Assembly (NCBI GenBank): GCA_910575445.1
Contig: CAJTFW010000003.1
Location: 337,316-401,315, forward strand
Direction: 5' to 3'
DNA from: Lachnospiraceae bacterium
Lineage (GTDB): Bacteria > Bacillota > Clostridia > Lachnospirales > Lachnospiraceae
Length of the DNA: 64,000 nucleotides
Shown here: piece after piece, positions 32,994 through 42,524 of the stretch
Numbering within the stretch: position 1 is the stretch's first letter
Layout of the letters: each line of letters starts with the position of its first letter
Translations under genes and position numbers: made by a program
The notes under the pieces: generated by a model
Seen by the model: only the letters and a program-made list of their open reading frames with translations
What the model was told of the DNA's origin: nothing
Databases searched by the model: none

Positions 32994-35816
32994 CTGTGTC
33001 AATTCTTCGCCTATCAACTGATATGCTTTTCCATTACAATAAGAGAACTCTCCAAATTCTCCCAAATTTACAATTGCATATCCCATCTGCGGAATCAAAA
33101 AGTCCAGATAATCCCGTATCCTTCGCATATCTGTATGTATCAGATACCCTGGTATTGCTTTTCCGTAAAAATTTTCCTTTCGGTATTGATTTTCTTCTGC
33201 ATTTATATATGCACTGACATCTGCCACCAGATAATCCATCCCTTTTACCGAATCGTCCAGATAAATCATCAGATGCTTTTTCTCATCCTGCATCAATAAA
33301 ATATGCCGGTAGTGGAATTTATCTATATCATACTGCCAGCTTAATACCAGTTCTTTTAACCGCCCTCCTAGATACTCGGAAAGGATTCGCTGTACCATTG
33401 CTTTATCCTTTTCTACCGCAACTTTTCCAGACTCTTTTCCCAAAAGGTCTGTATGATATACAAACGCTGGAAGATTTGGTATATAGAAACGATCCAAAAT
33501 CTGATTTTCTGTATCTTTTGCCGGATACAAACCAAACTGATGTTTGGCCAGTCGGTATCTCTGTCTTGTCTCAAAGCGATAGATCTGTGGTGACCACATC
33601 ATCATCCTTGGATAGGGATTTGCGCAAGCAGTCTGTGCAAAAATATCCACAAGCTGTTCCCGAATCAGATTAGGATTTTGATGAATCAGATAATTAGGCA
33701 ACATTCCTAGTAAGAAAGGCTCATACTCCACGTCTTTACTGTCAACGACTGCATAGACTTCTGGAAGTGCCACCAGTGCATACCAGTCCTGGCTTGTATG
33801 GTCAAAGTAGAAACAAGCATATTGTTTGCCATCTCTGATAAAGAGAAGCGACCCCCCTTTCCAGGCAAGCTCTAATCTCTTAATCATCCCTTCAAAATAC
33901 TGCTTTAAAAGCTCCAAAATCACTTTTCTTGTCACTTGCTTCTCAGTCAATATCGAAGAACTTCCCCATAAATCTTCCACCAGAATCTTATCTGGAAAGA
34001 CTTCTATCACAATATTCATGATAGCATCAGACACCCGCTCCTGTAGCAGTCGTTGTCCCATCACTATCGCTTCTTCGAGGGCGGAGAACCGATGTGTCCC
34101 ATTTGGCAACAGATATTTCTCATTTCTAGTCTGCTCATAGAGCTTTAACACTGCATTTCCATAGATATCACAGCCATATAGGTCGTCCCCTTTTTCTGCA
34201 TAGATAGTAAAAAGTGGCATATCATATTCTTCAAAACGACAGATTTTTCCAGCAATTCCATCTGCAATCACTGAAATATTCTCCCGATAAACAGGAAGTT
34301 TTTCTAAGCGGCAGACAAGCTCCTTATAAATATCTTTATAATCCTCTTGGGATGCAGCCGCAATCGGCAAAAGTAACCAAAACAACGTTTCATCTTCTAG
34401 ATGTAACAATGATCTTCCAGGATAAGACGGCACGATTGGCGTCTGGTCCCACAGATATTCGATATATTGGGAATGAAAAATAATAGTGAGTATATGCTCC
34501 CCAAAAGAATATTCCATAGGCTTTACCGCGTCGCAGAACATCTGGTTCCATTTTATAGAGACAGGCATCTGCTCGTCTAAATATTCGGACAGCAAAATCT
34601 TCTGTTCTCCATAAGCCAAAGGAAAAGCGGTATTAAGATAATAACGCACACATGCTCTGTACGTTAAATCAAATGTAATATCTTGAACATTTGTTCCCTC
34701 GTCTTCCTGAAGCTCAAACTCAATTCTTCTATCTCCCAACATCATCTCAATTTTAGAGATTACCATCTTGGCAAATGGCGCTTCGCTATAATGTTTATAG
34801 AAAGCCCGCAATCTTTTCAGAAGGTACGCACTGCTGCCTTTGGTAATCCAATAGTGAAGCACCTGCTCTTCCACAAAAATATCATCATGCAATGCTTCTA
34901 TAACATCCTGACGCATAAAAAAATAGTCCATTTGTGCCTGCTCTAGCGAGGTCTCTCCTTTGTTGCTATAATAAGCAGAGCTTCTGTCATAGGCATAAAA
35001 GTCATTTAGTAGTTGTTTATAACTAACTCGTGGCTTATGAACAAGCTCCGGTACTCGCTCTAAGACTACCTCTCTTAGCTTTCCAAAAAACAGCTTTTCT
35101 TTTCCAACCGTAGCATTTTGAAGCCAGAGATGATTCCATGCAGCCAGATAGGCTCTGGATGGCAATTTTTCATAGGTAAAGAAATGGGTAATCAGTTTTA
35201 GCGATTTGGGATGACGCTGTGACAACTCGTACATATTGGCATCTCGTATCGGACGGTCTGAGAGGTTGGCAGAGAGATAATACTCCAAGATACGTCCCAG
35301 ATGTAGATACTCTTCATCTTCCCAGTTACTAGCAGCAAGCATTAAAAGTACCTGATAATCCCGAAAGCCTGCCATCATCGCAAAATCATTGCCCTTAAAA
35401 CGCGTCACTTTCGGTCCCATGCGCAAAATCTCAAAGATATACTCAAATCCCCGAAAATGTACAGCCTTCTCTGCATCTTCAAGACTTTTCAATCCATATG
35501 CAATCATAAGCTCCGTGATAAATTCCTTGCTAAGCGGATAAACGTCCTGATTTTTCTTGACCGTCTCCCATAGAAGTTCTAAAAATGGCCATTTCTGATA
35601 CCCCTCCAAAAAACCATCCGACACAAAATAATCTGCCCATGCAGCTCGGTCTTTCTTGCGTTTTCCAGTGTACAACTCCCGAAAAGCTCTTACCCCTTCC
35701 TTATACCGAAACGGATTCTCATCCGCTATATTCCATCCTGCACTTTTGGTGGCGTCGAAACTGCCGCTCTTTGAGCTGGCTTCGCCAAAATAACTCTTTT
35801 CATCTGATGATGCCAT
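32979..35816 (-). CDS. Large cytoplasmic protein of unknown function (945 residues)
   Basis: A 945-residue protein without signal peptide or membrane helix. The N-terminal 130 residues (FRYKEGVRAFRELYTGKRKKDRAAWADYFVSDGFLEGYQKWPFLELLWETVKK) resemble the region after the J domain of the protein at 38055-39629 (REWWAQYLYTEEFQRIKWHPDIIKLFIEELEKR). It may thus belong to the same chaperone-associated family but lacks a J domain. The rest is mixed alpha/beta with many aromatic residues and no motif I can name. The start at 35816 has TAGGAGG upstream. It is monocistronic. Confidence 0.7.
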   Translation of the reverse strand: MASSDEKSYFGEASSKSGSFDATKSAGWNIADENPFRYKEGVRAFRELYTGKRKKDRAAWADYFVSDGFLEGYQKWPFLELLWETVKKNQDVYPLSKEFITELMIAYGLKSLEDAEKAVHFRGFEYIFEILRMGPKVTRFKGNDFAMMAGFRDYQVLLMLAASNWEDEEYLHLGRILEYYLSANLSDRPIRDANMYELSQRHPKSLKLITHFFTYEKLPSRAYLAAWNHLWLQNATVGKEKLFFGKLREVVLERVPELVHKPRVSYKQLLNDFYAYDRSSAYYSNKGETSLEQAQMDYFFMRQDVIEALHDDIFVEEQVLHYWITKGSSAYLLKRLRAFYKHYSEAPFAKMVISKIEMMLGDRRIEFELQEDEGTNVQDITFDLTYRACVRYYLNTAFPLAYGEQKILLSEYLDEQMPVSIKWNQMFCDAVKPMEYSFGEHILTIIFHSQYIEYLWDQTPIVPSYPGRSLLHLEDETLFWLLLPIAAASQEDYKDIYKELVCRLEKLPVYRENISVIADGIAGKICRFEEYDMPLFTIYAEKGDDLYGCDIYGNAVLKLYEQTRNEKYLLPNGTHRFSALEEAIVMGQRLLQERVSDAIMNIVIEVFPDKILVEDLWGSSSILTEKQVTRKVILELLKQYFEGMIKRLELAWKGGSLLFIRDGKQYACFYFDHTSQDWYALVALPEVYAVVDSKDVEYEPFLLGMLPNYLIHQNPNLIREQLVDIFAQTACANPYPRMMMWSPQIYRFETRQRYRLAKHQFGLYPAKDTENQILDRFYIPNLPAFVYHTDLLGKESGKVAVEKDKAMVQRILSEYLGGRLKELVLSWQYDIDKFHYRHILLMQDEKKHLMIYLDDSVKGMDYLVADVSAYINAEENQYRKENFYGKAIPGYLIHTDMRRIRDYLDFLIPQMGYAIVNLGEFGEFSYCNGKAYQLIGEELTQKGLW

Positions 35817-35942
35817 ATACTATGTCCTCCTATTTGATGTTCTTGTTATATTATACCATATTTATCATGTATTTTAATATATATTCTTTTTTACGCCTTT
35901 ATACCCCCCTCTCCCGTTCCGTATATATTTATTGTTCCTCAG

Positions 35943-35977
35943 AAAAAAAGCCACTGTAATATACAGCAGCTTTTTTC
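35943..35977. terminator. Terminator downstream of the 130-residue gene
   Basis: AAAAGC-CA-CTGT pairs with ACAG-CA-GCTTTT with a 2-base internal mismatch, flanked by A-run and T-run. It lies just after the minus-strand gene at 35994-36386. Confidence 0.7.
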
Positions 35978-35993
35978 TATCAAATCAATCCTT

Positions 35994-36386
35994 CTACGCA
36001 CACACATTCTGAAAATCCAGTCGAATCAGCCGATTGCCATCTTCATCCTGGGGATTGCGCATATAGATTAAGTCCATATTTTTCGCCTGAAATTCTACAA
36101 CTGCCCGCTCTAGGGAGATTGCATGATAATTTTTGGGCCAGTGACCGCCGCTTGGAATTGGCTGAAAGTTCTCTGGGTCCCAGAGAATCAAAGAGACTAC
36201 CCGTGCATGACAGGCAAGAGCTAACTCTATCGTCTTTTGCAGTCCAAGATACTCTGCACTTAAATTAATCAATACAACTTCCGAATCCTGAATCTTAGGA
36301 TTGCGGTGGTCAAGCTCATATACTTCGTGTTCTTCATAGTGTTCCATCTGTTGCCTGCGAAGGGCATCCAATAATGTGTAGATCAT
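35994..36386 (-). CDS. Small protein of unknown function (130 residues)
   Basis: A 130-residue soluble protein that I do not recognise. The middle (DSEVVLINLSAEYLGLQKTIELALACHARVVSLILWDPENF) has the alternating hydrophobic pattern of a Rossmann-like or toprim-like alpha/beta fold. The start follows GGGGG (AAGGGGGAACGATATG). It is single, with a terminator downstream and the ECF sigma operon upstream, whose last gene ends 82 bases before. Confidence 0.65.
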   Translation of the reverse strand: MIYTLLDALRRQQMEHYEEHEVYELDHRNPKIQDSEVVLINLSAEYLGLQKTIELALACHARVVSLILWDPENFQPIPSGGHWPKNYHAISLERAVVEFQAKNMDLIYMRNPQDEDGNRLIRLDFQNVCA

Positions 36387-36467
36387 ATCGTTCCCCCTTA
36401 TCTGTTTTCTTCCTATATATTAGACGCCATTTGTATCAAAAATGTTTCAACAATCTAAAAAAAATCT

Positions 36468-37025
36468 CTAATTTTTTTCTTCTTCTTCCCAAGTAAGCTC
36501 CAAATCCAGTACTTTTTTCTTATCCTGTATCAAACGAAACCCACAGTAGATTAGGATAACTGCAAATAAAAACCGGGGCAGACTGTAGAGATAACGCCCA
36601 ATCATAGAAGCCATCTCATCTGAACAATAGAGTTCTATCATTGATAGAATATTCCGAATCGCTGGACGCCAGAGAATCGCAGCGCCAAATAAGATTAAAA
36701 ACCATCCAAAGACTTTTGTCTGCCGCTTGGACAGATGTCCTTGTGGTATAAGTTGGTCCATATGGAACAGATAATTGTCTTCTAGTGCATAGAATTCCTC
36801 GTCTGGAAGACTTACCTTATTGTGTACATTAAAAACACTATAAAACCAGATAATCCCCACCAGGCTCGTCAGCCAAACCATATCCAGCCAGACAGCACCT
36901 GTAAAGATAAGTACCGCAAGTGACATAAGGCTTAGTCCCTCTTTCATAAATCCCAGATACATCTCTCCTGCCCCTGGAACCATTGAACAAATAAATGCGA
37001 TAAATCCGCTTTTTTTTCTAATCAT
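36468..37025 (-). CDS. Membrane protein of the second ECF sigma operon
   Basis: A 185-residue integral membrane protein starting at 37025 (MIRKKSGFIAFICSMVPGAGEMYLGFMKEG), inside the end of the anti-sigma gene, with 8 bases of overlap. The opening AFICSMVPGAGEMYLGFMKEGL resembles the TM2-domain pattern (PGxGxxYLG). Four to five membrane helices follow (about 8-26, 33-62, 105-123, 150-170). As third gene of a sigma/anti-sigma operon it may be a target or cofactor of the stress response; the sequence does not say which. Confidence 0.72.
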   Translation of the reverse strand: MIRKKSGFIAFICSMVPGAGEMYLGFMKEGLSLMSLAVLIFTGAVWLDMVWLTSLVGIIWFYSVFNVHNKVSLPDEEFYALEDNYLFHMDQLIPQGHLSKRQTKVFGWFLILFGAAILWRPAIRNILSMIELYCSDEMASMIGRYLYSLPRFLFAVILIYCGFRLIQDKKKVLDLELTWEEEEKN

Positions 37026-37488
37026 AGCTTTCCTCCTTTTCTCCTGGATTCTTAATCCATCCGGTAAATTCCTGCCAGACGCCATCCATTTTCTCACCAA
37101 GTTCTCTTGATGGTGATGTTTCCCAATAGCTCTCCTTTATCTGTAGGCTTCTCTCCTCTGCCACAGGTGATGCAAAAAGCAAAAGAAGCGAAACGGCAAC
37201 TGCTGCTCCAACTTTTAGACTGTACCAGAAAAGGCGCATCCTTCTAGAAGTCTGATAAACGGTTCTTGCCGCCTGCATACTAATCCCCTGACTTCTCTCT
37301 AAAATCTCTTCATGCAGATAAGCTGGTGGTTCTTGTAAGTCTGTCTCTATATACGCAGCAAATTGGTCTGCACAATAGTTACAGCTCTCTATATGTTCTA
37401 AAAGCTGCATAAGCTCCTTTTCTTCTAGGTCTTCTTGTTGAAAGGCTTCTAACCACTCTGGTGTCACATGTCCTGTCCATTCTCTCAT
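37018..37488 (-). CDS. Anti-sigma factor with zinc-finger-like N-terminus
   Basis: A 156-residue protein with an N-terminal anti-sigma domain carrying the H-x3-C-x2-C zinc motif (LEHIESCNYCADQFAAY), a linker and one membrane helix (about 92-107), then a short extracytoplasmic tail. This is the layout of RsiW/ZAS-type anti-sigma factors. It overlaps the sigma gene by 4 bases and the following membrane protein gene by 8, so all three are translationally coupled. Confidence 0.88.
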   Translation of the reverse strand: MREWTGHVTPEWLEAFQQEDLEEKELMQLLEHIESCNYCADQFAAYIETDLQEPPAYLHEEILERSQGISMQAARTVYQTSRRMRLFWYSLKVGAAVAVSLLLLFASPVAEERSLQIKESYWETSPSRELGEKMDGVWQEFTGWIKNPGEKEESYD

Positions 37489-37997
37489 TCGATGCGTCCT
37501 CCTTTCAGCTTCTTTTTTAAAAGCGCTTTCGCCCGATAGACTTGGGTCTGTACGGTCTTTGGATTTCTTCCTTTTTCTTTGGAAATCTCTTTTATGGATT
37601 TCTCTTCATAAAAATGTGCCTCTGCCACTTCATTATAGGGAGGCGGCAAAGATTTGCAAAGTCTTTGCACCTCTTTTCTGGACTCTTTTTGTAGAAAAGC
37701 CGTCTCTGGTCCTTCTCCTCTGTCAGGAAGTTCTAAAAAAGTCTCCTCCTCTGCTGGCAAAGTTCTTCTGGATGCACTTTTTAAAAAATCCAGACATTTG
37801 TTCGTTGCAATCCTGCATATCCAGGCCCGCTCATGGGCGCCGTCAAACTCAGACAATCTCTGATAAGCAGACAGAAACGTATCCTGAGTCAAATCCTGTG
37901 CATCAAAAGGATTTCCACTCATACGATAACATAAGGTATAGACCAGCTTCTCGTACTTTGTTAAAAATTCTGCAAACTGTTCTTCTGTAGCGTTCAT
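37485..37997 (-). CDS. ECF RNA polymerase sigma factor (second module)
   Basis: A 170-residue ECF sigma factor of the SigW-like group: region 2 (YEKLVYTLCYRMSGNPFDAQDLTQDTFLSAYQRLSEFDGAHERAWICRIATNKCLDFLKS) and region 4 (LCKSLPPPYNEVAEAHFYEEKSIKEISKEKGRNPKTVQTQVYRAKALLKKKL). Control by the adjacent membrane anti-sigma factor is expected. It is the first gene of a three-gene operon. It is distinct from the ECF factor at 29883-30368, whose partner is of the DUF4179 type. Confidence 0.93.
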   Translation of the reverse strand: MNATEEQFAEFLTKYEKLVYTLCYRMSGNPFDAQDLTQDTFLSAYQRLSEFDGAHERAWICRIATNKCLDFLKSASRRTLPAEEETFLELPDRGEGPETAFLQKESRKEVQRLCKSLPPPYNEVAEAHFYEEKSIKEISKEKGRNPKTVQTQVYRAKALLKKKLKGGRIE

Positions 37998-38054
37998 CTT
38001 GGCCCCCTTCCTGAACCGCTTATCTATTATAACGAGTCAGAAATGGAAAAGACT

Positions 38055-39629
38055 TCAATAAAATTTATTTAATTCATTCAGTTCTACAGAAGTGCCATAG
38101 ATAACTCCATAATCTGTCTCATTGGAGCCACTTCCCACTAAAAATCCGCTTCCATCTTCTTTTACTGTTATAGGAACGCCACGCATCAAAAGGTGATGAT
38201 ATACATTTCCAATCGTCATATTATCGACATTGTACCCCATAGAATCGGGCGAACTATAATAGGGGACAAACAAACCACACACTTTTTCTTCTCCATTGTA
38301 CACGCTGTACCAGTCTCCCCCATAGAAGGAAGCCTCCTCACAGAATTTCTCATAGACCGGACCAAAGCCCACATACTGTCCATCCGTAAGATTCCACGCC
38401 TCATAGTTAAACATATAGACAATATAAGCTTCTAGTACCTGCGCCGCAAGATAGTCGTGGTCATAATTATCTGCAAGCTCTGCCACCGGATAGAGCTGTT
38501 TTACCGGATAGGAAAAGTTATAGACCCCGCCGCGTATCATTACTTCTGGATATAAAATATTTTCTGGGCAGATGCCAATCTCTGTAAGCACCTGAAGTTC
38601 CTCTTGTTCTTCGAACATTTGAAGCACCGTATCACAAAAGTTCTCAATATCGTTGATATCTGGATAGTACAGTGTTGCTTTCCATAGAACATCCCCACAG
38701 GACAAGCCATACTGCTTGGCATAATAGGACAAAAGCTGTACAGCGTAATCATCCGTTGCATCACGCTTATCAAGGCTTGGCACATCTACCCTAATCCGAA
38801 AATCCGGGTGCGCCGGTGTCTCAAAGTAATAGCTATATCCGCTTTTTTCAGGACCTGAAAACTCCACGCCCGGATAGGTACTTCTTAGATAAGAAGCCGC
38901 CAAGCGTTCCTCTTTTGTAACCTGATAATAAATCAAGATAGGCCCACAGATAAGCAGCAGGATTCCAGCAATCAAAAAATTGCGCTTCCAGCGTTTTTTA
39001 TTTTCTTCCCTCTGTATCTGAAGAAGGTCCATCGCTATCTTCATCTCATATTCTGTATGTAAAATATGATATAACGTTTGAATATCTTCGCTGTACTCAG
39101 ATTCCTCCTTTTGAAACTGATAGGCATCCCACAGAAGTAACTTAAAGTCTTTTTCAAAAGTAAAACGTTTTTCTAATTCTTCGATAAAAAGCTTTATAAT
39201 ATCCGGGTGCCACTTTATCCTCTGAAATTCCTCGGTATACAGATATTGTGCCCACCATTCCCGTAATTCCGGCGTTCTGCGTTCCCTGGAAAATGCCCGA
39301 AAACGTTGGCAAAACTCACGAACTTGCTCTGTGCGCTCTTTTAGATTTTTTTCAAAATAAGAAAACAGTGGCTCGTCTGTTTCTTCTTGTTTTTGTTCTT
39401 TTTCTAATTCCAGTTCTAATTCTAATTCTAATTCTTCTTCGGCAACAAAAGAGGCGGATTCCCCGCCTCTTTTTGCATACTCCAATGCTTTTTGATATGC
39501 CTCATAGAGCATACGGAATTCTTCTGGTTTTTCTTCAGGATGCGTCTCCTTTGAGCGGGCGGCATAGGCGCGCCGGATGGCTTTTCTATCGGTGGTTGGC
39601 TCTATCTCTAATATCTTCCATATATTCAT
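38055..39629 (-). CDS. J-domain co-chaperone with HPE in place of HPD, membrane-anchored
   Basis: A 524-residue protein. The first 55 residues form a J domain (MNIWKILEIEPTTDRKAIRRAYAARSKETHPEEKPEEFRMLYEAYQKAL) in which the invariant HPD loop reads HPE. A glutamate-rich linker, a helical domain (about 105-205), a membrane helix (about 217-235) and an extracytoplasmic C-terminal half follow. J domains stimulate Hsp70 ATPase activity, and the HPD aspartate is normally essential, so this version may be tuned to its partner. It overlaps the HscC-type Hsp70 gene by 4 bases, which makes that the obvious partner. Confidence 0.82.
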   Translation of the reverse strand: MNIWKILEIEPTTDRKAIRRAYAARSKETHPEEKPEEFRMLYEAYQKALEYAKRGGESASFVAEEELELELELELEKEQKQEETDEPLFSYFEKNLKERTEQVREFCQRFRAFSRERRTPELREWWAQYLYTEEFQRIKWHPDIIKLFIEELEKRFTFEKDFKLLLWDAYQFQKEESEYSEDIQTLYHILHTEYEMKIAMDLLQIQREENKKRWKRNFLIAGILLLICGPILIYYQVTKEERLAASYLRSTYPGVEFSGPEKSGYSYYFETPAHPDFRIRVDVPSLDKRDATDDYAVQLLSYYAKQYGLSCGDVLWKATLYYPDINDIENFCDTVLQMFEEQEELQVLTEIGICPENILYPEVMIRGGVYNFSYPVKQLYPVAELADNYDHDYLAAQVLEAYIVYMFNYEAWNLTDGQYVGFGPVYEKFCEEASFYGGDWYSVYNGEEKVCGLFVPYYSSPDSMGYNVDNMTIGNVYHHLLMRGVPITVKEDGSGFLVGSGSNETDYGVIYGTSVELNELNKFY

Positions 39630-41314
39630 CGTTTATTTCCCTCCAGACGGTCTAGTGCTGCTTCTGCTTCTTTTAGGCTGTTGACAATCTCCTGGTCATT
39701 TTGCTTATCTAAGCGCTCTTGCAACCACTGCATAATCTGCGCTACTTCCTGGCGCTGCTCTCCTAAGAGCTGTGCAAACATACGTTCTCCTCTTGCCAGC
39801 AAAAGCTTGGCCCGAACCCCGCCAGAAGATGTCAGCTTATAGCGCTTTAATTCTGCAAGACGCTTTTCCAACTCTTTTTCTGAAAGTCGAATCTGCTCAC
39901 TTGTCAGCACTTTTTTAATCGTCTTCTTCTGGTTACGGTCTGTCACTTCTACCTCTAAGATACCATTAATATCATAGGTAAAGCAAACTTTTATCTGTGT
40001 CATTCCCCTCTTTGTCGGAAGAATATCCATCTCAATCTCACCAAGCTTAGTATTTTCATCACAGTAATATGCTTCTCCCTGGTAGATGCCAATCGTCAGG
40101 TGCTTCTGATTGTCATAGGCATTGGTATAGTATCCTATCTTAGAGCTTGGCAGGATGCTGTTGCGCTCGATAATCGGAGACATCAAAGGTCTGTCACTGT
40201 TGGAATAATTGACCACGTTGGTGCCAAGCGAAAAAGGACAGATATCGGTAAGCACCAAGTCGCGTATCTCCTCTCTTCGCTCCTTAATCCCCGCATAGAG
40301 TCCGGCGCCAATCGCGACTACTTCATCGGGTGAGCCAATAATACAGGGCTTTTTGCCAAGATAGGTCTGTAGATAAAAGGCAATCACCGGCATCTTTGAG
40401 GAACCACCCACTAAGACTATCTCATCCATCTCCTCTATCGTCCTCTGGCTGTCCTGAAGCGCCTTGGTAATCACCTGTCCCATCCTATCAAAGATATCCT
40501 GACAGAGTTCTGCCAGCGTAATATTGGTCAGCGTCAGCGTCTTTTCCTCTCCTTCTGTCTCCCAGGTCAGTACCTCTTCATTCTGTGTGGTCAGTGTTCG
40601 CTTACACTGCTCACAGAGACGAAGCAGGATAGCACGCTGCCTGTTATCCATCTCATCATAAGACATCTGATGTTCCGTGCAAAATTTTCTTGCAATTACT
40701 TCATCAAAATCATCGCCGCCAAGCCGGTTGTCACCACTGACTGCGATAATCTCAATCACATTGTCAAAATAGTCCACAATCGAGACATCTAACGTACCGC
40801 CCCCAAAGTCAAAGACCAGATAGCTTCCTTCTTCCTCCTGGCTGATACGGCTTGCCGCAAGTGCTGCAGCAGAAGGTTCATTTATCAAGCGTTCCACATG
40901 AAGACCGGCGAGCTCTCCAGCTTCTCTGGTGGCGTACCTTTGATGGTCATTAAAATACGCTGGAACGCTGATAACGGCCTCTGTCACTTCTTCGCCTAAG
41001 AATTCTTCAGCATCTCTTTTCAGCTGGCGCAGCACAAAAGAAGACAGCTCCTGGGGGGTAAAAGTCTGTCCTTCCAATGTAAATGTCTTATTTGTCCCCA
41101 TATATCGCTTAAAAGAAGCCGCAGAAGCCGCGGGATGGGATACCAGCCGCTCTTTGGCTACTGCGCCTACTACTATCTTTCCCTCTCCTTCCACACTGAC
41201 AACACTTGGCGTCAGCACTTCTTTTAATGGATTGGGAACAAGCTTGATATGGTCATCCTGGCAGACACATACCAAGCTGTTGGTTGTTCCAAGGTCAATC
41301 CCAATGATTGCCAT
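39626..41314 (-). CDS. hscC: HscC-type Hsp70 chaperone
   Basis: A 562-residue Hsp70, shorter than DnaK (about 610-640), matching the length of HscC. The ATPase domain (about 1-345) has GIDLGTTNSLV, FDFGGGTLDVSIVDY and IVLVGGSSKMP; a substrate-binding domain and a short lid follow (about 360-562). HscC-type Hsp70s work with dedicated J proteins rather than DnaJ/GrpE, and here a J-domain gene overlaps by 4 bases. The upstream gene is 27 bases away, so the operon has three genes. The clients are unknown. Confidence 0.88.
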   Translation of the reverse strand: MAIIGIDLGTTNSLVCVCQDDHIKLVPNPLKEVLTPSVVSVEGEGKIVVGAVAKERLVSHPAASAASFKRYMGTNKTFTLEGQTFTPQELSSFVLRQLKRDAEEFLGEEVTEAVISVPAYFNDHQRYATREAGELAGLHVERLINEPSAAALAASRISQEEEGSYLVFDFGGGTLDVSIVDYFDNVIEIIAVSGDNRLGGDDFDEVIARKFCTEHQMSYDEMDNRQRAILLRLCEQCKRTLTTQNEEVLTWETEGEEKTLTLTNITLAELCQDIFDRMGQVITKALQDSQRTIEEMDEIVLVGGSSKMPVIAFYLQTYLGKKPCIIGSPDEVVAIGAGLYAGIKERREEIRDLVLTDICPFSLGTNVVNYSNSDRPLMSPIIERNSILPSSKIGYYTNAYDNQKHLTIGIYQGEAYYCDENTKLGEIEMDILPTKRGMTQIKVCFTYDINGILEVEVTDRNQKKTIKKVLTSEQIRLSEKELEKRLAELKRYKLTSSGGVRAKLLLARGERMFAQLLGEQRQEVAQIMQWLQERLDKQNDQEIVNSLKEAEAALDRLEGNKR

Positions 41315-41341
41315 CTCTCTCTTTTCTCCTATCCAAAACTT

Positions 41342-42439
41342 TTATTTTTCATGGCTGGAATCTTCTACTGCTGTTAATGTCCCGTCTGACCTGGCACTTT
41401 GGCGACCGGCCTTGTAGGAGTTAGCAATCGTATTCCAGTAATTTTGTATCTCTTTTAACTTATCTTCTTTCCACATCTCTTGTGCCAGCTTCTTCTGTAT
41501 CTGATTATCTCCATTTGGATGTTCTTCCAAGCCTGTTGTAGCAACTCCCTGGCTAGATGCCACCTGTGTAAAATAAGCCTTTAATGCATCGATATAGGTG
41601 TTAGCTTTCTTCTTATCTTCTGTGGGGGCTGCTAGTTGGGAAGACTCCTTTTCTGCCATTTGTGCTAAGATATCCTGAAGAAGCCTCTCAATATCATCCA
41701 CCAGTTCAACAACCGAATCCTTGGTCTGCATGGCTTCAAAAAGCGTCGCCTTAGCAGAATCCTCACCCAATGCATGATAATCTTTTAACAAACTTTCATT
41801 TTGTTCAAAAAATGTATCTATCAGCTTTGTAAAGTCTCCTCGCTGGTCTTCGGGAAGATACTCTTCACAAAACTTTTGAAGTTCTTCCTTTGCCTTAGAG
41901 AGTTGTCCCTGCCACTGTTCCTTTCCCATATAGAACCAGTCCTGATAACTAACGGCCCCAAGTTGCCCTTTATAAGTTACCTGTGCATAGACATCGTCCA
42001 CATTGTCTCCATGAAAACGTTCGTAATACTGGCGAAAACTGTCCATAGAAGCCGTTATCTGCATCAGTTTCTGGCCAAACTGCTCTTGATAGAGACCACT
42101 TTCTTTTAGCTGGTCACAAAAGACTGCCCACTGCTTCCCACTATATTCTGTAAAAGCGTTCTTTGCATGATAGTCCTTTTGCATCTGCTCTAGCAACTCC
42201 TGATTGCCTACCAAATGAACACCTTTTCCATCCGGGACATGAATACCCATCGATTTTAGAAATTCAGTATCGTAGATAACCCCCTCTGTACTGGCTTTTT
42301 GCGGCTCTTTTTGGGAAGGTGTATAGATGTCATAGTCTTTCGCTTTTAAAACCTGTAATACTTCTTCTGTCTTGTTCTGTTCTGTTGTCTCTGTACGTAT
42401 CCCTTCCATCCTATCAGTTGTTATCCCTTGTATCTTCAT
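41342..42439 (-). CDS. Helical protein of unknown function in the Hsp70 operon
   Basis: A 365-residue protein starting at 42439 (MKIQGITTDRMEG), after GGAGGG. It is hydrophilic, mostly helical, with no signal peptide or membrane helix. A glutamine- and lysine-rich coiled-coil region (about 185-275) ends in a low-complexity tail. I recognise no family. It is the first gene of the operon with the HscC-type chaperone, so it may be a client, adaptor or nucleotide-exchange partner; this rests on position only. Confidence 0.7.
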   Translation of the reverse strand: MKIQGITTDRMEGIRTETTEQNKTEEVLQVLKAKDYDIYTPSQKEPQKASTEGVIYDTEFLKSMGIHVPDGKGVHLVGNQELLEQMQKDYHAKNAFTEYSGKQWAVFCDQLKESGLYQEQFGQKLMQITASMDSFRQYYERFHGDNVDDVYAQVTYKGQLGAVSYQDWFYMGKEQWQGQLSKAKEELQKFCEEYLPEDQRGDFTKLIDTFFEQNESLLKDYHALGEDSAKATLFEAMQTKDSVVELVDDIERLLQDILAQMAEKESSQLAAPTEDKKKANTYIDALKAYFTQVASSQGVATTGLEEHPNGDNQIQKKLAQEMWKEDKLKEIQNYWNTIANSYKAGRQSARSDGTLTAVEDSSHEK

Positions 42440-42524
42440 CTTTGTTCCCTCCATTCGCCGCGTGCTAGGGCTTTCGTTTTCACAGTTACTTTTGTAATTT
42501 ATATCGACAAAATCAATCCCTAGA

